Source of the DNA: Diadophis punctatus similis
Taxonomy: Eukaryota; Chordata; Lepidosauria; Squamata; Dipsadidae
Assembly (NCBI GenBank): GCA_023053685.1
Contig: JALIGW010000010.1
Coordinates: 8,222,596 to 8,286,595, forward strand
DNA length: 64,000 bases
Reading direction: 5' to 3'
In this document: positions 40,556 to 52,244 of the stretch, in pieces
Layout of the letters: each line of letters begins with the position of its first letter
Position numbering within the stretch: the first letter of the stretch is position 1
Made by a program: the position numbers and the translations under genes
The notes under the pieces: generated by a model
What the model was told of the DNA's origin: nothing
What the model saw: the letters and a program-made list of their open reading frames with translations, nothing else
Database searches by the model: none

Positions 40556-42006
40556 TCACTCTACACACATTAAATATGTCAAAGATTCATGTCTTGCTGC
40601 TGGCAATGGCTTGTTCAAAATGTCAGCTATCTGGTATTCTGTTGGCACATATTCTAACTTAATGAAACCTTGTCTTACTAAATCTCTAACATTTTTATAA
40701 CGAATGTCAATGTGTCTGGACCTTGAACCTGTGAAACGTGTTTTTGAAATGTAAACTACTGATTGGTTATCTTCCATCATGGTGATTGGCTTCTTCGGTT
40801 TGGTCCAGATATCTGTAACTAAAGCGTAAAACCAGGTTTTGGTTTTACCAGGTTGTAATTGGTTACAACCAGGTTGTAATTGATTACAAGCGTCAGAAAT
40901 ACATGCGTATTCTGCCTCAGTTGAAGAACAAGAAACAAAGCTCTGTTTTCTCACGTACCAATGAACGGGACATCCATTCAGGTACATTATGAAACCTGAA
41001 GTGCTTTTTCTTGATTCCTTATCGCTTGCCCAGTCAGCATCTGCATAACAATACAATACAAGTCAGCAAACAATACAAGTCAGCAAAATCAGAATGTGTT
41101 GGTTCTAGCTTTAATTTCATGTGTTGAGTGTATTTTAGGTATCTCAGTAACTTCTTAATACATGACCAGTGGAATTCTTTGGCTTTGCTTATGTGTTGTG
41201 ACAACAAATTGACACTAAGTGCTATGTCTGGTCTAGTCCAACCACTAATGTATACTAGTGAACCAATTACTGAACGATAAAGTGTTTGATCCTTGATCAG
41301 GACTTTGTTCATCTTTCAAATTACAAAAATCTGTTCGCATAGGAGTGTATGTCGGTGTAGCATCTTGCATGTTGCAATAGTGTAACAGTTGTTCTATCTT
41401 GACCTGTTGTGAGAGGCTAAACCCCTTCTGTGTCTTTTCAATCTGTACACCTAAATAATCATTGATGTGACCTAGTGACTTCAATGTGAAGAATCTTTTC
41501 AAACCTGTAACAAAAATTTCACTCATGTGTTTGTTAGGACCAATGTAAACAATGTCATCAACATAAACAAGAACAATTTCATATGCATTCCCAAACCTTT
41601 TTGTGAACACGCTTTTATCAGTTTCGGACTTAATAAAGCCCATAGAATTTAGTTTGTCTTTGAGACAGTTATACCACATTAAACCTGACTGTTTCAGACC
41701 ATAAAGACTTTTGTTGAGAATCCACGTGTCCCCTTCTCGGCCACGGAGGTTGCGAAATCCGGGGGCGCACTTCACGTAGATTTCTTCATCTAGGTCTGCA
41801 TGTAGATAAGCAGTTTCAACATCAAATTGGAAAACTTCAAGTCCAAGAATGGCAGCTGTAGTCAAAGCTATTTTCACACTTTCAGTTCGCACTGTAGGTG
41901 AGTAAGTGTTTGTGTAATCTTCAGGATAACTTTGTGCGAAATCTTGTGCTACAAGTCTTGCTTTGTATAATGATTCACCATCTGTTTTTTGTTTGATTTT
42001 GTACAT
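40556..42006 (-). pseudogene. Copia copy 2 RT and RNase H
   Basis: Starts inside the RT at YKIKQKTDGESLYKARLVAQ, cut by the L2 insertion. 'FQFDVETAYLHADLDEEIYV' and the catalytic YVDD (about 41551-41562) are present. A frameshift lies near 41300 (…KDEQSP, then KDQTLYRSVIGS). An 18-bp-scale local duplication breaks the frame near 41050 (ADLYCLL/YCYADADW). RNase H motifs YADADWASDKES, SSTEAEYACISDAC and MMEDNQSVVYIS follow. A further short tandem duplication near 40840-40890 adds 'QPGCNQLQPG'. The end 'NKPLPAARHESLTYLMCVE' is the same as copy 1. Confidence 0.9.
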
Positions 42007-42013
42007 TAATTTT

Positions 42014-42260
42014 GTAAATTTAATTTAATTTAATTTAATTTAATTTAATGTAATGTAATGTAATTTAATTTAATTTAATTTAATTTAATTTAATTTAATT
42101 TAATTTAATTTAATTTAATTTAATTTAATTTAATTTAATTTAATTTAATTTAATTTAATTATTTAATTTAATTTAATTTAATTTAATTTAATTTAATTTA
42201 ATTTAATTTAATTTAATTTAATTTAATTTAATTTAATTTAATTTAATTTAATTTAATTTA
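42014..42260 (-). repeat. (AATTT)n array, expanded tail of an L2
   Basis: About 48 units of TTTAA/AATTT with a few variant units near 42050. It directly abuts the 3' end of the minus-strand L2 fragment, whose normal tail is AAATT. A 25-bp (AATTA)n tail of the plus-strand L2 lies at 45048-45075. Confidence 0.9.
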
Positions 42261-42535
42261 CGTTCTTATAGGCCGCCAATCCCGTAGGACTCAGGGCGGC
42301 ATACAGCATAGATAAGAAACGTACAATAAAAACAGTAATGACAATTAAAAAGATTAAAATATTTTTTAAAAATATTCATTCATGGGGGAATCTGATCTTC
42401 TTGTTCACCCTGCCTGCCAGAAGAGCCATGTTTTTACGGCTTTACGGAAGGCCAGTAGAGTGGGGATAGTCCGGATCTCTGGTGGAAGTTCGTTCCAGAG
42501 GGACGGGGCTCCCACAGAGAAGGCCGAGCAGCGAA
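42261..42535 (-). pseudogene. L2 LINE, minus-strand 3' end
   Basis: On the minus strand the L2 C-terminus reads 'AFSVGAPSLWNELPPEIRTI' to 'KTWLFWQAG', then the 3' UTR with the CCGCCCTGAGTCC…GGGATTGGCGGCC hairpin, then the AATTT tail. Truncated upstream at about 42535, where a plus-strand L2 begins. Confidence 0.85.
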
Positions 42536-42539
42536 CCGG

Positions 42540-45075
42540 AAAGGCTGTAGTTGCTTTAGGAGACCCTCTCATGGCTTCCATGACAACCATGGACCTGACC
42601 CAAGTAGTTCAGGGTCCAACTCATGAGGGTGGTCACACACTTGACCTTGTGTTTCTCTCGGGGCAGTGGAGAGATGATCTGAGGCTGAGGGGTTTAGTCA
42701 CAGTACCCTTGTCGTGGTCAGATCATTTCCTACTGAGGTTGGATTTCATGGCACCACTCCTCCACTGCAAGGAGGCGGGACCGATTAAGTGGTTCAGCCC
42801 CAGGCGCCTAATGGAATCTGAAGGATTTCAGAGGGAACTTGGGGAAATACCTGAATCCCTGGTACACAATTCATCTGAGTCTCTAGTGGCTGCCTGGAAC
42901 TGGGCGGCGACGGGGGCTTTGGATCGGATTGCGCCTTTGTGGCCTCTCCGTGGCAGCAGATCCAGGAGAGCTCCTTGGTTCACTAAGGAACTCCGAGAGA
43001 TGAAGCGCCTAAAGAGACGCCTAGAGCGACGATAGAGAGCTAGTAAAGCTGAGTCTGACTGGACACTTTTAAGAACTTGCATTAAGTCTTACTTAGTGGC
43101 GATACGGGCGGCAAAATGTTCCCATTTTTCCGCCCTTATTGCGTCCGCCGACTCCCGCCCAGCCGCCCTGTTTAGGGTGACTCGCTCCTTTCTTGCTAAG
43201 GAGGGTGGCGAAGATCCCTTGCAGGGCAGAGCTGAGGAATTTTCTCAGTTTCTGGCGGACAAAGTCATTCAGATTCAGACAGACCTGGACTCCATTTGGA
43301 CAGGGCAGGCTGAGACGACAGGGGTGAGTCTTAGTCCTGTTATTTGGGAGGAGTTTGAGCCTATCACTCCTGATGATGTGGACAAGGCCATAGGAACGAT
43401 GAGCGCCTCCACTTGTTTATTGGACCCGTGCCCCTCCTGGCTGGTCTCAGCCAGCAGGGAGGTGACACGTGGCTGGCTCCAGGCTGTTGTGATCGCATCT
43501 TTGAGAGAGGGGTCCATCCCACAGCCCTTAAAAGCTGCGGTGGTGAGGCCCCTCCTCAAGAAGCCTTCCCTGGACCCAGCGGATTTAAAGAACTTCCGTC
43601 CAGTCTCCAACTTACCCTTCGTGGGTAAGGTTGTTGAGAAAGTGGTGTCGCTCCAACTCCTGCAGTTATTGGAGGACACTGATTATCTGGATTCCTTTCA
43701 ATCGGGTTTCAGGCGCGGCTACAGTACGGAGACTGCTTTGGTCGCTCTGATGGATGATCTCTGGCGAGCCCGGGATGGAGGTCATTCCTCTATCCTGGTG
43801 TTACTTGACCTCTCAGCGGCTTTCGATACCATTGACCATGGTATCCTTCTGCGTCGTCTTAGGGAGGTGGGAGTGGGAGGCACCGTTTTACGGTGGTTCT
43901 CCTCCTACCTCTCTGACAGGACGCAGTCGGTGTTGACAGGTGGGCAGAGGTCGGCCCCTAGGCCCCTGATTTGCAGGGTGCCTCAGGGCTCGGTCCTCTC
44001 GCCCATCCTCTTTAACATTTACATGAAACCGCTCAACCCCGACAACACAGGGTGAGGTATCAGCAATATGCTGATGATACCCAGTTGTACATCTCCACCC
44101 CGTGTCAGTTCAGTGAAGCAGTTGATGTAATGTGCCGCTGCCTGGACGATGTGAGGGTCTGGATGGGAGTGAATAGACTCAGGCTCAACCCTGACAAGAC
44201 TGAGTGGCTATGGATATTGCCCCCCAGGGACTATGTCGACTGTCCCTCCTTGGTTCTCGGGGGAGAAAAATATACTCCCTCAGAATGGGTTCGCAATTTG
44301 GGTGTTCTCCTAGATCCACAGCTCAAATTGGAGCAACATCTCTCAGCTGTGGCTAGGGGGACCTTTGCACAGATTCGTCTTGTGCACCAATTGCGACCCT
44401 ACTTGGGGAGGGAGGCTTTGCTCACAGTCACTCATGGCCTTGTCACCTCAGGGCTGGACTACTGTAATGCGCTCTACATGGGGCTACCCTCAAAGAGCAT
44501 CCAGAGACTGCAATTGGTACAGAATGCAGCTGCACGAGCTGTGGTTGGTGTGCCGAGATACACCCACGTAACACCTATTCTCCACCAGCTGCATTGGTTG
44601 CCTATTAGTCTCTGGTCACAATTTAAGGTGTTGGTTTTGACCTTTAAAGCCCTACATGGCTCAGGGCCAGGTTACCTTCGGGACCGCATCCTACCGCATA
44701 CCTCCCTACGACCAGTTAGGTCCCACAGAGAGGGCCTCCTCCGGGTCCCATCAGCCAAACAATGTCGGTTGGCGGGCCCACGGGGGAGAGCCTTCTCTGT
44801 GGGAGCCCCATCCCTCTGGAATCAACTCCCACCAGAGATCCGGTCTATCCCCACCCTACTGGCCTTCCGCAAAGCCGTGAAAACATGGCTCTTCCAGCAG
44901 GCGGGGTGAAGATCGAACTCCCCCATGATTGAATGTTCCTTTTAAAATTATGTAATGTTTTTAAAATTTACTTTTCTACACATTGTTCTTATTTCTGTTG
45001 TACGCTGCCCTGAGTCCTGCGGGATTGGGCGGCCTATAAGAATTTTTAATTAAATTAAATTAAATTAAATTAAAC
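42540..45075 (+). pseudogene. L2 LINE, plus strand, from mid-endonuclease to 3' tail
   Basis: Starts inside the endonuclease at 'MASMTTMDLTQVVQGPTHEG' with the Asp of 'HTLDLVF' and 'WSDHFLLRLDF' (catalytic Asp-His). A stop at 43033-43035 follows. The RT at 43096-44055 has 'NFRPVSNLPFVGKVVEKVV', 'LLDLSAAFDTIDHGILLRR' and 'VPQGSVLSPILFNIYMKPL'. After a small local rearrangement the frame at 44052-44909 carries YADD (about 44067-44078) and the complete C-terminus to WLFQQAG. The 3' hairpin and (AATTA)n tail end at about 45075. One stop and one frameshift, so relatively young. Confidence 0.9.
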
Positions 45076-45566
45076 TCCTGGACTGTCTCCGAGGTTTCGC
45101 CGGGCGATGGCAGGTTGAAGTCCCCCAGCACCATCAACCTGGGGAACTCAATCGCCAGCCCCGCTACCGCCTCGAGTAGAACAGGCAGGGCCTTTGCAAC
45201 ACAGCTAGGAGGCAAGTATGTTAGCAAAAGGCCCACCTGAACCCCTAAGTCCAACTTCAGAAGGAGTGTCTCACACCCAACAATCTCCGGGGCAGGGCTC
45301 CTTCGAGGATTTAGATTCTGGCGAGCTATAATGGCCACTCCTCCACCCCTTCCCTGGGGTTGCGGCTGATGCTGAACTGAGAACCCGTCCAGGCACATCT
45401 CAGAAAGGGGAACCCCCCCTCCTGGCCCAGCCAGGTCTCAGTGATACATGCCAGGTCCGCCCCCTCTTCCAGGATTAAATCCCGTACAAGGGGGGCCTTG
45501 TTAGTAATCGACCTGGCATTCAACAGCAGCAGCTTGAGCCCTGGGCCCTGACATCCCTGGTCAGGG
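45076..45566 (-). pseudogene. L2 LINE endonuclease N-terminal half, minus strand
   Basis: On the minus strand: '[20 protein letters not shown]' (Asn), '[13 protein letters not shown]' (Glu), '[14 protein letters not shown]', and 'RLMVLGDFNLPSPGETSETVQEF' (Asp/Asn). It stops exactly where the plus-strand L2 starts (the next consensus residues, LASMTTMD, begin at about 42558). One frameshift near 45380. Confidence 0.85.
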
Positions 45567-47212
45567 ATCTTCTTCAAAGTTAGCAGAATTAGAAGCTGTA
45601 ATCATATTGTTAGAGTCAATGAATTTTCCCCATTTCGAATTGTCATCAATACCCATGTAACTCAGTCTCTTAGCAATTTGGCCACCTTTTCTTCTAAGCG
45701 CTAATGGAATGTTCACCATTGCATATGAACCAAAGATGTGTAAGTTAGAAAGATCTGGCTGATAGCCATGCAACATATAGAAAGGTGTTTGATCAATCTC
45801 ACTACTACAATGTAGTTTGCATGATTAACTGCTTCGCCCCAAAATGAATGTTTCAGATTAGCATCTTCTAGGAGGCAGCGCATCATGGTTTGGAGAACCC
45901 CTTGTCATCTTTCTGCCACTCCATTATGGGCTGGAGTGGAAGGGGCAGATGTTTGGTGTACAATACCGCTGCTGCGCATCCAATCCTGGAAACGTTGTGA
46001 CATGAACTTGGAACCACGATCACTCTGAATTCTGCGGATCTTCACCCCATGTTGATTGTAGGCCTGGACTGCAAAGTCTTTAAAGATCTGAAAGGTCTCA
46101 GATTTGTCTCTCATAGGAAAAACATAACCATATCTAGAATGATTATCAACAATAGTTAAAAAATACCTTTTACCGCCAATAGTCAGCCCATAAGGACCCA
46201 CAATATCAGTATGAACCAAATCAAAAATGCGTGTTGACTTACATATAGCATGTTTTGGAACGGCTGCTGCCCTTGATTTTGCCTTTTTGCCTTACATCCT
46301 TTGAAATTAAAACCTTGTGCGAAAAATGGCATTTTTTTAAGAACCTCAAAGCTGGGATGACCCAATCTTCTGTGCCATTTATGTATACATCTGTAATGTA
46401 AAGGCCTGCCAGTTAAAGAATTAACAAAATTAACATTTGAATTAGGAACCTTAGGTTTGTTTTTAGGAGCCTGTGTGGCAATCACAGGATCTCTCTCTGG
46501 GACATCTCTCTCTGGGCCTGCATTGCCATTAATGGAAGGTTTTATACTTGTTTGATCTTGAGGCTCAGATTTTGGCCTTAGGTAGTAGACTCCACCAATC
46601 AAAATTGTGTCAGCAACAATCTCACCATTCTTAACAATGTAGCTTGCTTTCTTAAAGTAATGAACCTGAAAATCTAAAATAGTAGTTAAATGGTTATGGC
46701 TAAGCAAATTAAAAGCTGCAGAAGGAACATAATAAACATCTGGAACCAATGTATTTAACTCTTCAATGTAAACAGTCCCTTTTCCTTCGACCCTGCAAGG
46801 TTGTTCTGTGAATGCATAAAGTTCACGAAGTTCTGGTTCTGGTTCGTGCATTTCTTTGAAGAGGTGCTTTTGATGCTAATTGACGCACCTGAGTCCAAAG
46901 TCCACAATAAGTGTCGATCATATTTCTGATGAGGTTGGACAGCTTGTGTAATGGCAAGAGTGGCATATAGGCCATGTGAGTCGTGCCTGGGACCTGGGCG
47001 ACGTTGACTTCCACTTCTGCTTCTGCTGCCTCTGAAGACTGTTCCTCTGGGCAGGGATGTACTTCTTCTGTAGGCTGTGCCTCTGGGCTGGTACTGGTCT
47101 CTGTAGTCTGTTCCTCTGGGCTGGACAGGAACTTGAGTGCATTGCAATTGAAGACAATCTTTGCTTGTATGACCCACACGGTCACAATACTGGCATGTTG
47201 GCACCCTTGGTG
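45567..47212 (-). pseudogene. Copia copy 2 zinc knuckle, protease and integrase
   Basis: The CCHC knuckle CQYCDRVGHTSKDC lies at about 47198-47157, in frame with the protease LDSGAS (about 46890). A small deletion shifts the frame after it. The protease body and integrase N-terminus are open 46851-46183, with the HHCC zinc finger beginning HKWHRRLGHPSF. The core at 46219-45905 carries the catalytic Asp in MVHTDIVGP, Asp in IQSDRGSKF and Glu in NGVAER, so all three are present. The C-terminal region resumes at 45776 (MLHGYQPDLSNLHIFGSYAM) and ends at 45567, where L2 sequence replaces the next 0.4 kb. Confidence 0.9.
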
Positions 47213-48318
47213 CTAGGTCCTACCTTTGTAGGATTGTCTAGGTGGTGCCTGTGGTCTTTGTAAGTGAGGCGTAGCAAGTATATAAGCTTCATATTCTGTT
47301 AAAATTCTACAAACATGATCAACAGTTCTTTGGGCAAGAGGGACTTGATTAATTTGTGTGATGGCCTCCCTCCATGTGTAATTCAAGGAATTGGTAATGA
47401 TACTGACCACTTGATTATCGTCCATTGGGTAGCCATGTTCTGCGAGATCTTTCCTCATGCCCTTCATCTTTGTTAAGTGTGCCCCCATATTGTCAGTAGG
47501 TTTAAGTTTTGTTCCATGAAATTGTGACAAAAGTAGGTTTGTGGACTCAGCTGAAACTGGCCAAAAACAACGTTCTAATTTAGTCCATATTTTTTGGGCA
47601 ATTGCATTTGGAGCAAAAGTCTGTTGCATTTCGATCTCCATTGACATCAATAAACTTGTAGATGCTTTAATATCTAACAATCTGGTGGCATCTGGCCAAG
47701 GGAGGGGTGGAGGGTTAAATACCATGTCATGTGTGCCCTCATGACGAAGTAAAATTGTTATTTCACTGACCCAGGCTTTGTAATTCTGTCCTGATTGCCT
47801 TAACTTTGAGTGGCCAGTTAATGGGGCAACAGGTGTCAGGTAAGGTTGAGCTACAGCTGGAATTGGCTGTATAGGCGGGGCGCCTAATGGGGCCTGCGCA
47901 GGTGCGGCCTGTGGAATCGCCTGTGGTTGTTGTGGAGCCTGGATTGGCTGTTGCAGAACAGCTGGTGCAGCAGCTTGAGCTGGCTGCAAAGGTGGGGCTG
48001 CCACAGGAGCAGGCGGTGCTTGAATTGGCACGAGCTGGGCCACAATTGGAGCAGGCATAGGAGCCTGCACTGGAACAAGTAGTGGTCCAATTTGAGGTTG
48101 CTGTTGGGTGGCTATAACAGCAGGTGCTGGAGTAGGTCCAGCTTGTGGGGCAGCTTGGGCTTGCTGCGGAATTTGTGCTGCCACAGGAACAGGCGGGGCA
48201 ATTTGTGCCTGTATTGTTTGGACAAGTTGAAGAATTTGTTGTTGGACTATAGGTGGAGGTGGAGCAAACTGTTGTCCAAAACCTCCAGGTGGCATAGGTG
48301 ACAGAAATTGTCTTTTGC
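47213..48318 (-). pseudogene. Copia copy 2 gag
   Basis: From 48318 (…RQFLSPMPPGGFGQQF) a Pro/Gln/Ala-rich region of about 150 residues leads to the Gag core: LRQSGQNYKAWVSEITILLR, 'DATRLLDIKASTSLLMSMEI', 'LTKMKGMRKDLAEHGYPMDD', 'LNYTWREAITQINQVP'. This frame stays open from the junction to about 47213, longer than in copy 1. Upstream it runs antisense through the GC-rich start of element X, which creates a chance N-terminus at 48541. The normal start codon reads ACG. Confidence 0.85.
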
Positions 48319-49400
48319 GGAAGAAGGCGTGGTCAGCGCCGCGGCGGTACGGAGCTTTCCCCGCTCCTGTGGGAAAGCCCCGAATCTGCGCCGCCCGGGG
48401 ACCCGGTCTGGTCAGGACCGGGTCGGAACCACCCAGTTGGGGTGGGGAAGAAGAGGAGCGCCTGTCGGCGGAGTGGGGAGCTGCAAACCCCCCAGGGAGC
48501 CGGCTTTGTCTCTTCGACCGGTGGTGTATGGAGATGGTCATTCAAAATGCCATCCTTTAACCGCCACGGCTCACAACTGCAAGGATTTTTGGACTAGCGA
48601 GTGGGAGCCATCTGGGAGAGAAAAATAAAGCGAGGTGCTGGTGAGCGTGAAGAAGACAGAAGAAGCTGGTGAGTGACCTTGCCGGAGAAAGCCTTAAATT
48701 TTTTTATTTGGATATAACAAAAGGGAACTAAACAAAAAGAACGGAAGTGAAAGAGCGGCTGCGAGGCATATGGAGCATATAGAGTGAAAAAAATTGTTTA
48801 AACTGAATTATAACTGAAGCCCAATTGACTTAAGGATTTGGAATTATACTTTTTAAAGATTTGGAATTTAAAGGAAAGTAATTTGATCGTTGGTATTACT
48901 CAAAAACAGAAGAATTGGATTATAAATAACAAAGACAGAGCTGGGAGACAGAAACAGAGCCATCTGCTGGTTGGAGGAGTCACTGTAAGCATGGGATATT
49001 ATTAGAAATAAATGTTTTGACAGCTGTTGTTTTTGGAACAGAGCAGCTTGAGATTCTATAAAAGAAAAATATTTGGACTAAGATGGATAAGAACTGAACT
49101 GGCTTGATTTTTCACAATAAAGGAACAGTAAGAAAGATTTAGACTTCTAATGATTAAATGGAAATAAAAGGATCTAACTGGTGAGATTTTACTAGAAGAC
49201 AATTAAAGGCTGTGAAATATATTATTAGCAGCTGGAAGGACTATGGAAATTTGGTGATTTGTGACCTTGCTGACAAAGAAATAAGTGATTGCTAAAAGCT
49301 TTTGGAACTGATTGAGAAATTTTGTTTTGGAGTACAAGCAGACTCCAGTTGACAGCTGGAGCCTTATAACATTCTAGATTTGAGAAATATAATTGGAAAT

Positions 49401-49910
49401 ATGGGAGATATTGATTACAAAGAATTGGCTGAATTTATGAAAGATTTGTTTAAAGACTTAAGAAGAAGCTTTGGACTGGATGTAAAGGAGAAAGTGGAAA
49501 TTATGGAAAAGGAAAAAGAAATAACAACCGATGAAGGCAAGAAGACTGAAGAAAACATTATAAATGATGAGGAAAAGGGAAAGAACATTGAAAATGGAAC
49601 ATTGATTAATGACTATGTTGAGATTTATAACGATTCCACTGGGTTTGGCAGTGAAAAAGGAGATAAAAATAATAAAAATGATGATGTTTAGATGGAGGAA
49701 GAAGACTTTAAGATATATAAAATTAAAGAACGAATGGAGAAAATTAGTAACATACAGATAGTAGATCTAAGAGGAAAGAAAAGGGCTTGGGAAATGAGAT
49801 TTTATTGGTATAAATGTAAACAAAAGAAAGGGAAGAGATTAAGGAAATGGGGTTGGAGGAAATACATATATAAAACGGAAGTAATTGGGAAATTAAAAGG
49901 GAACGGATGA
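49401..49910 (+). pseudogene. Element X copy 2 ORF, about 170 codons, one internal TAG
   Basis: MGDIDYKELAEFMKDLFKDL starts an acidic, Lys/Glu-rich, probably coiled-coil part, with 'NDYVEIYNDSTGFGSEKG' in the middle. After a single TAG at 49689-49691 the same frame continues MEEEDFKIYKIKERMEK and ends in a basic segment (MRFYWYKCKQKKGKRLRKWG…KLKGNG). An in-frame ATG lies 21 bases upstream (49380), so the start is uncertain. Layout and both termini parallel copy 1 (36889-37466). Function unknown. Confidence 0.6.
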
Positions 49911-51359
49911 AGATTTTGAAATATTATAAATGATTTTTTTCTTTTATTATTTACACGCTTTTTTCTCTTATTATTATATAAGATTTATTTGTGATAAGTA
50001 TGTTAATGGATAAAAATTTTGATATATAAGATTAATATAACTATGATTAGAAACTTAAAGATCTTTCTTCTTTTCTTTCTTTTTTCTTCTTCCTTCTTCT
50101 CTTTTTAAAGGAAAATTAATAATGTTGAAGTGTATGGAATAACGTGGTTAAAATAATGACAATATGAGAAATATGGAATAAATATGATTATTAGAATTTA
50201 AGGGAAAATACTTAAATATTAAAAATGAATAGGGTATATTATGAATGTTTATCATTTAAAAACTTATTAAGTTGAGATCTGGTAAGCTAATGGACTAGGA
50301 TTTCTCTTTCTTCTTTTTATATTTTATTTTTTCTTTACTATTTTTTTCTTTAGTCTTTCTCTTTCTATTTTTTGATGTTTAAATATAAGAGATGGATGAA
50401 TTGATAATGGTAAGATTAAATTTTTTGATTCAATTTAATTAAATATTTGTATTGAGACAGGAAATAAGTAGAAACAATGGAAATGAATTTAAATGTCAGA
50501 AAAAAGGGGTATATTATGATTGTATATTATGCTTGTGTATTACTTTTACATATGAGATTTGTTTAAAGGTAAAATTTAAGATTATTATTATTATTATTGT
50601 TTTAAGAGTTGAAAAATTATAGAGTGGATATAATTAATAAGAATGTTGATGATTAATATGAGAAATTAAAAGAAATAATTGGGCATTTAGTTTTTTGACA
50701 GAATATAGGGGAAAAAACAGAAGCGATGAATAAAGAGACTAAAGAATTGAAGGAAGCAATACGGCTTAAAACTAAGAAGCAGAAGACAGTAAATTATTTT
50801 GGAAAGTTAAGCAAATAGCTGTTAATTTGGAAGGAAATTTGAAATTAACGGGTGAATATCCCAGGTGACAAAACTAGATTTTTTTTCTTTTCTTTTTTTT
50901 CTTTGGAAGTTAAGATAGAAATAGCAGCATGTACCTAGAAGAGAGTACTATATAAAAAGAATAATAAATATTATCATATTGGTGAAATTTTTATGATTAG
51001 CTTAAAATTGAGATTAGCATCAGTCTGTCATATACAAAATGAGTTAGCATAAAAGCACTCAAGGAAAGGCAAAGAAAGTGAAAGAGGAAGTAGATGGGGA
51101 GGAAGAGAAGGTGTAGAGAGGATAGAGGAGGAGGGAAGGAGTTAGAAAGTAGGAGGAGAAGTTGGAGATAGAGAGAGGGGAGTGTAATGGGATAAAGTAG
51201 ACAGACTGATGACCAATGAGGCAAGTGTTAAATAAGATATTGAATCTTGAAAGATTGACTATATTAAACAAATATGTATTTTTATTGTAATATTTTAAGG
51301 TACATGTGTATTGAATTGTATATGAAGTGCAGAAAAATAAAAAATTTGTACAAAAAAAA
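49911..51359 (+). other. AT-rich 3' region of element X copy 2
   Basis: No coding sequence. Pyrimidine patches (CTTTTCTTTCTTTTTTCTTC near 50065), a purine-rich stretch (51060-51185) and an AAAATAAAAAATTTGTAC-A(9) end. Confidence 0.5.
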
Positions 51360-51375
51360 AGAAATTGTCTTTTGC

Positions 51376-52117
51376 CAGACGTTAGGAGATCAAATCTTTC
51401 TATTAGACTCTGTAATAGCATTTCTGTTCTTTCTCCACTAGGTGGCAGTGCAACATTACTTTTAGGGAAGTCTCTCTGTTCAAATTTTCTTTGATGGCCA
51501 CGTTCAGCCCCTAATGACGTATGTTCATACGTCTGTTCCGGCAAGAAAGTGACACCCATTCTTGGGCGTGACTCAAAAGTTGAAGAAGCCGGAAATGATG
51601 GCCCATAATTTTCTTCAGGAATGTAAGAAAGTTGGCAGACATTTTGTTTTTCATTTAATTGTCTGCTTTCTAATAACTGCCTCCTTAAGTATTTTATTTC
51701 TCTCTCTTGATTTTCAAGAGTTGCTTTGTAACATGCATCAATAAATTTTTCTGTAGCTGATATATTACAGGAGGAAGCTCCTTCAGAGAAACTTTCATGT
51801 GGTTGGGGCTGAATTGTCTCATAATGGGTAATTTTTGGAGTAGCTCCCATTTGAGTAGAATTTGCTCCTGGGAGAAAGGGCGTGCTTTTAACATTTTGCA
51901 CTAACCTCTGAAAATTTTCTTCCTGCTGCAAAGCCTCTGCAGCCGTGATAGCGTGCGTAGGAGACATTTGTAGAGATGCTGCCGGTGGAGTTTCACTCAT
52001 GGGAGAAGTCAGGATGGGAGATGAGGCAGGAAAATATCTTACTTCTTGTTGAATTTTCTCCTCATCGTGATTCGATTGATCAAGTATAAATTGTATTTCT
52101 TTCTCCGGAGAAGACAT
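51376..52117 (-). CDS. Copia copy 2 upstream ORF ('ORF0'), reading into gag
   Basis: Starts MSSPEKEIQFILDQSN and is collinear with copy 1 ORF0: ITAAEALQQEENFQR, FLPGANSTQMGA, 'ISATEKFIDACYKATLENQE' then 'REIKYLRRQLLES', 'YIPEENYGPSFPAS', 'QRDFPKSNVALPPSGE'. At the end it reads IERFDLLTSGKRQ. SGKRQ is the gag start sequence, so here ORF0 and gag are one frame, with no TAATG. The element-X insertion cuts it just afterwards. The two copies were compared by eye at the protein level only. Confidence 0.8.
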
Positions 52118-52224
52118 TTCGGTAGATTTATGGACTGGTTCACTTCAAAAGCAGCAAAAACATTCTTATCTATCTGACTAGGCTAAAACGCAATAAAACT
52201 GTCAGAATTAATTAAAGTCCGGAA

Positions 52225-52244
52225 CCAGAGTCCTCTTGCTACCA
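52225..52244 (-). promoter_or_regulatory. Primer-binding site of Copia copy 2 (initiator tRNA-Met)
   Basis: Minus strand TGGTAGCAAGAGGACTCTGG begins right after the 5' LTR. TGGTAGCA-GAGG matches the complement of the tRNA-iMet 3' end apart from one inserted A. Confidence 0.7.

Larger units (their letters stand above)
48319..51359 (+). mobile_element. Element X copy 2: LINE-like non-autonomous retrotransposon in Copia gag
   Basis: 3,041 bp flanked by a perfect 16-bp duplication AGAAATTGTCTTTTGC (48303-48318 and 51360-51375). GC-rich start GGAAGAAGGCGTGGTCAGCG, CAAACCCCCCAGGGAGCCGG at about 48483-48504, the CATCTGCTGGTT landmark at about 48960, one small ORF (49401-49910), a long AT-rich 3' part and an A tail. 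It lies within a young Copia element, so it was mobile recently. Confidence 0.8.

Noticed and set aside
48213..48541. N-terminal extension of Copia copy 2 gag starting at 48541
   Set aside because: These codons are antisense element-X 5' UTR. The element-X target duplication at 48303-48318 shows the fusion is secondary.
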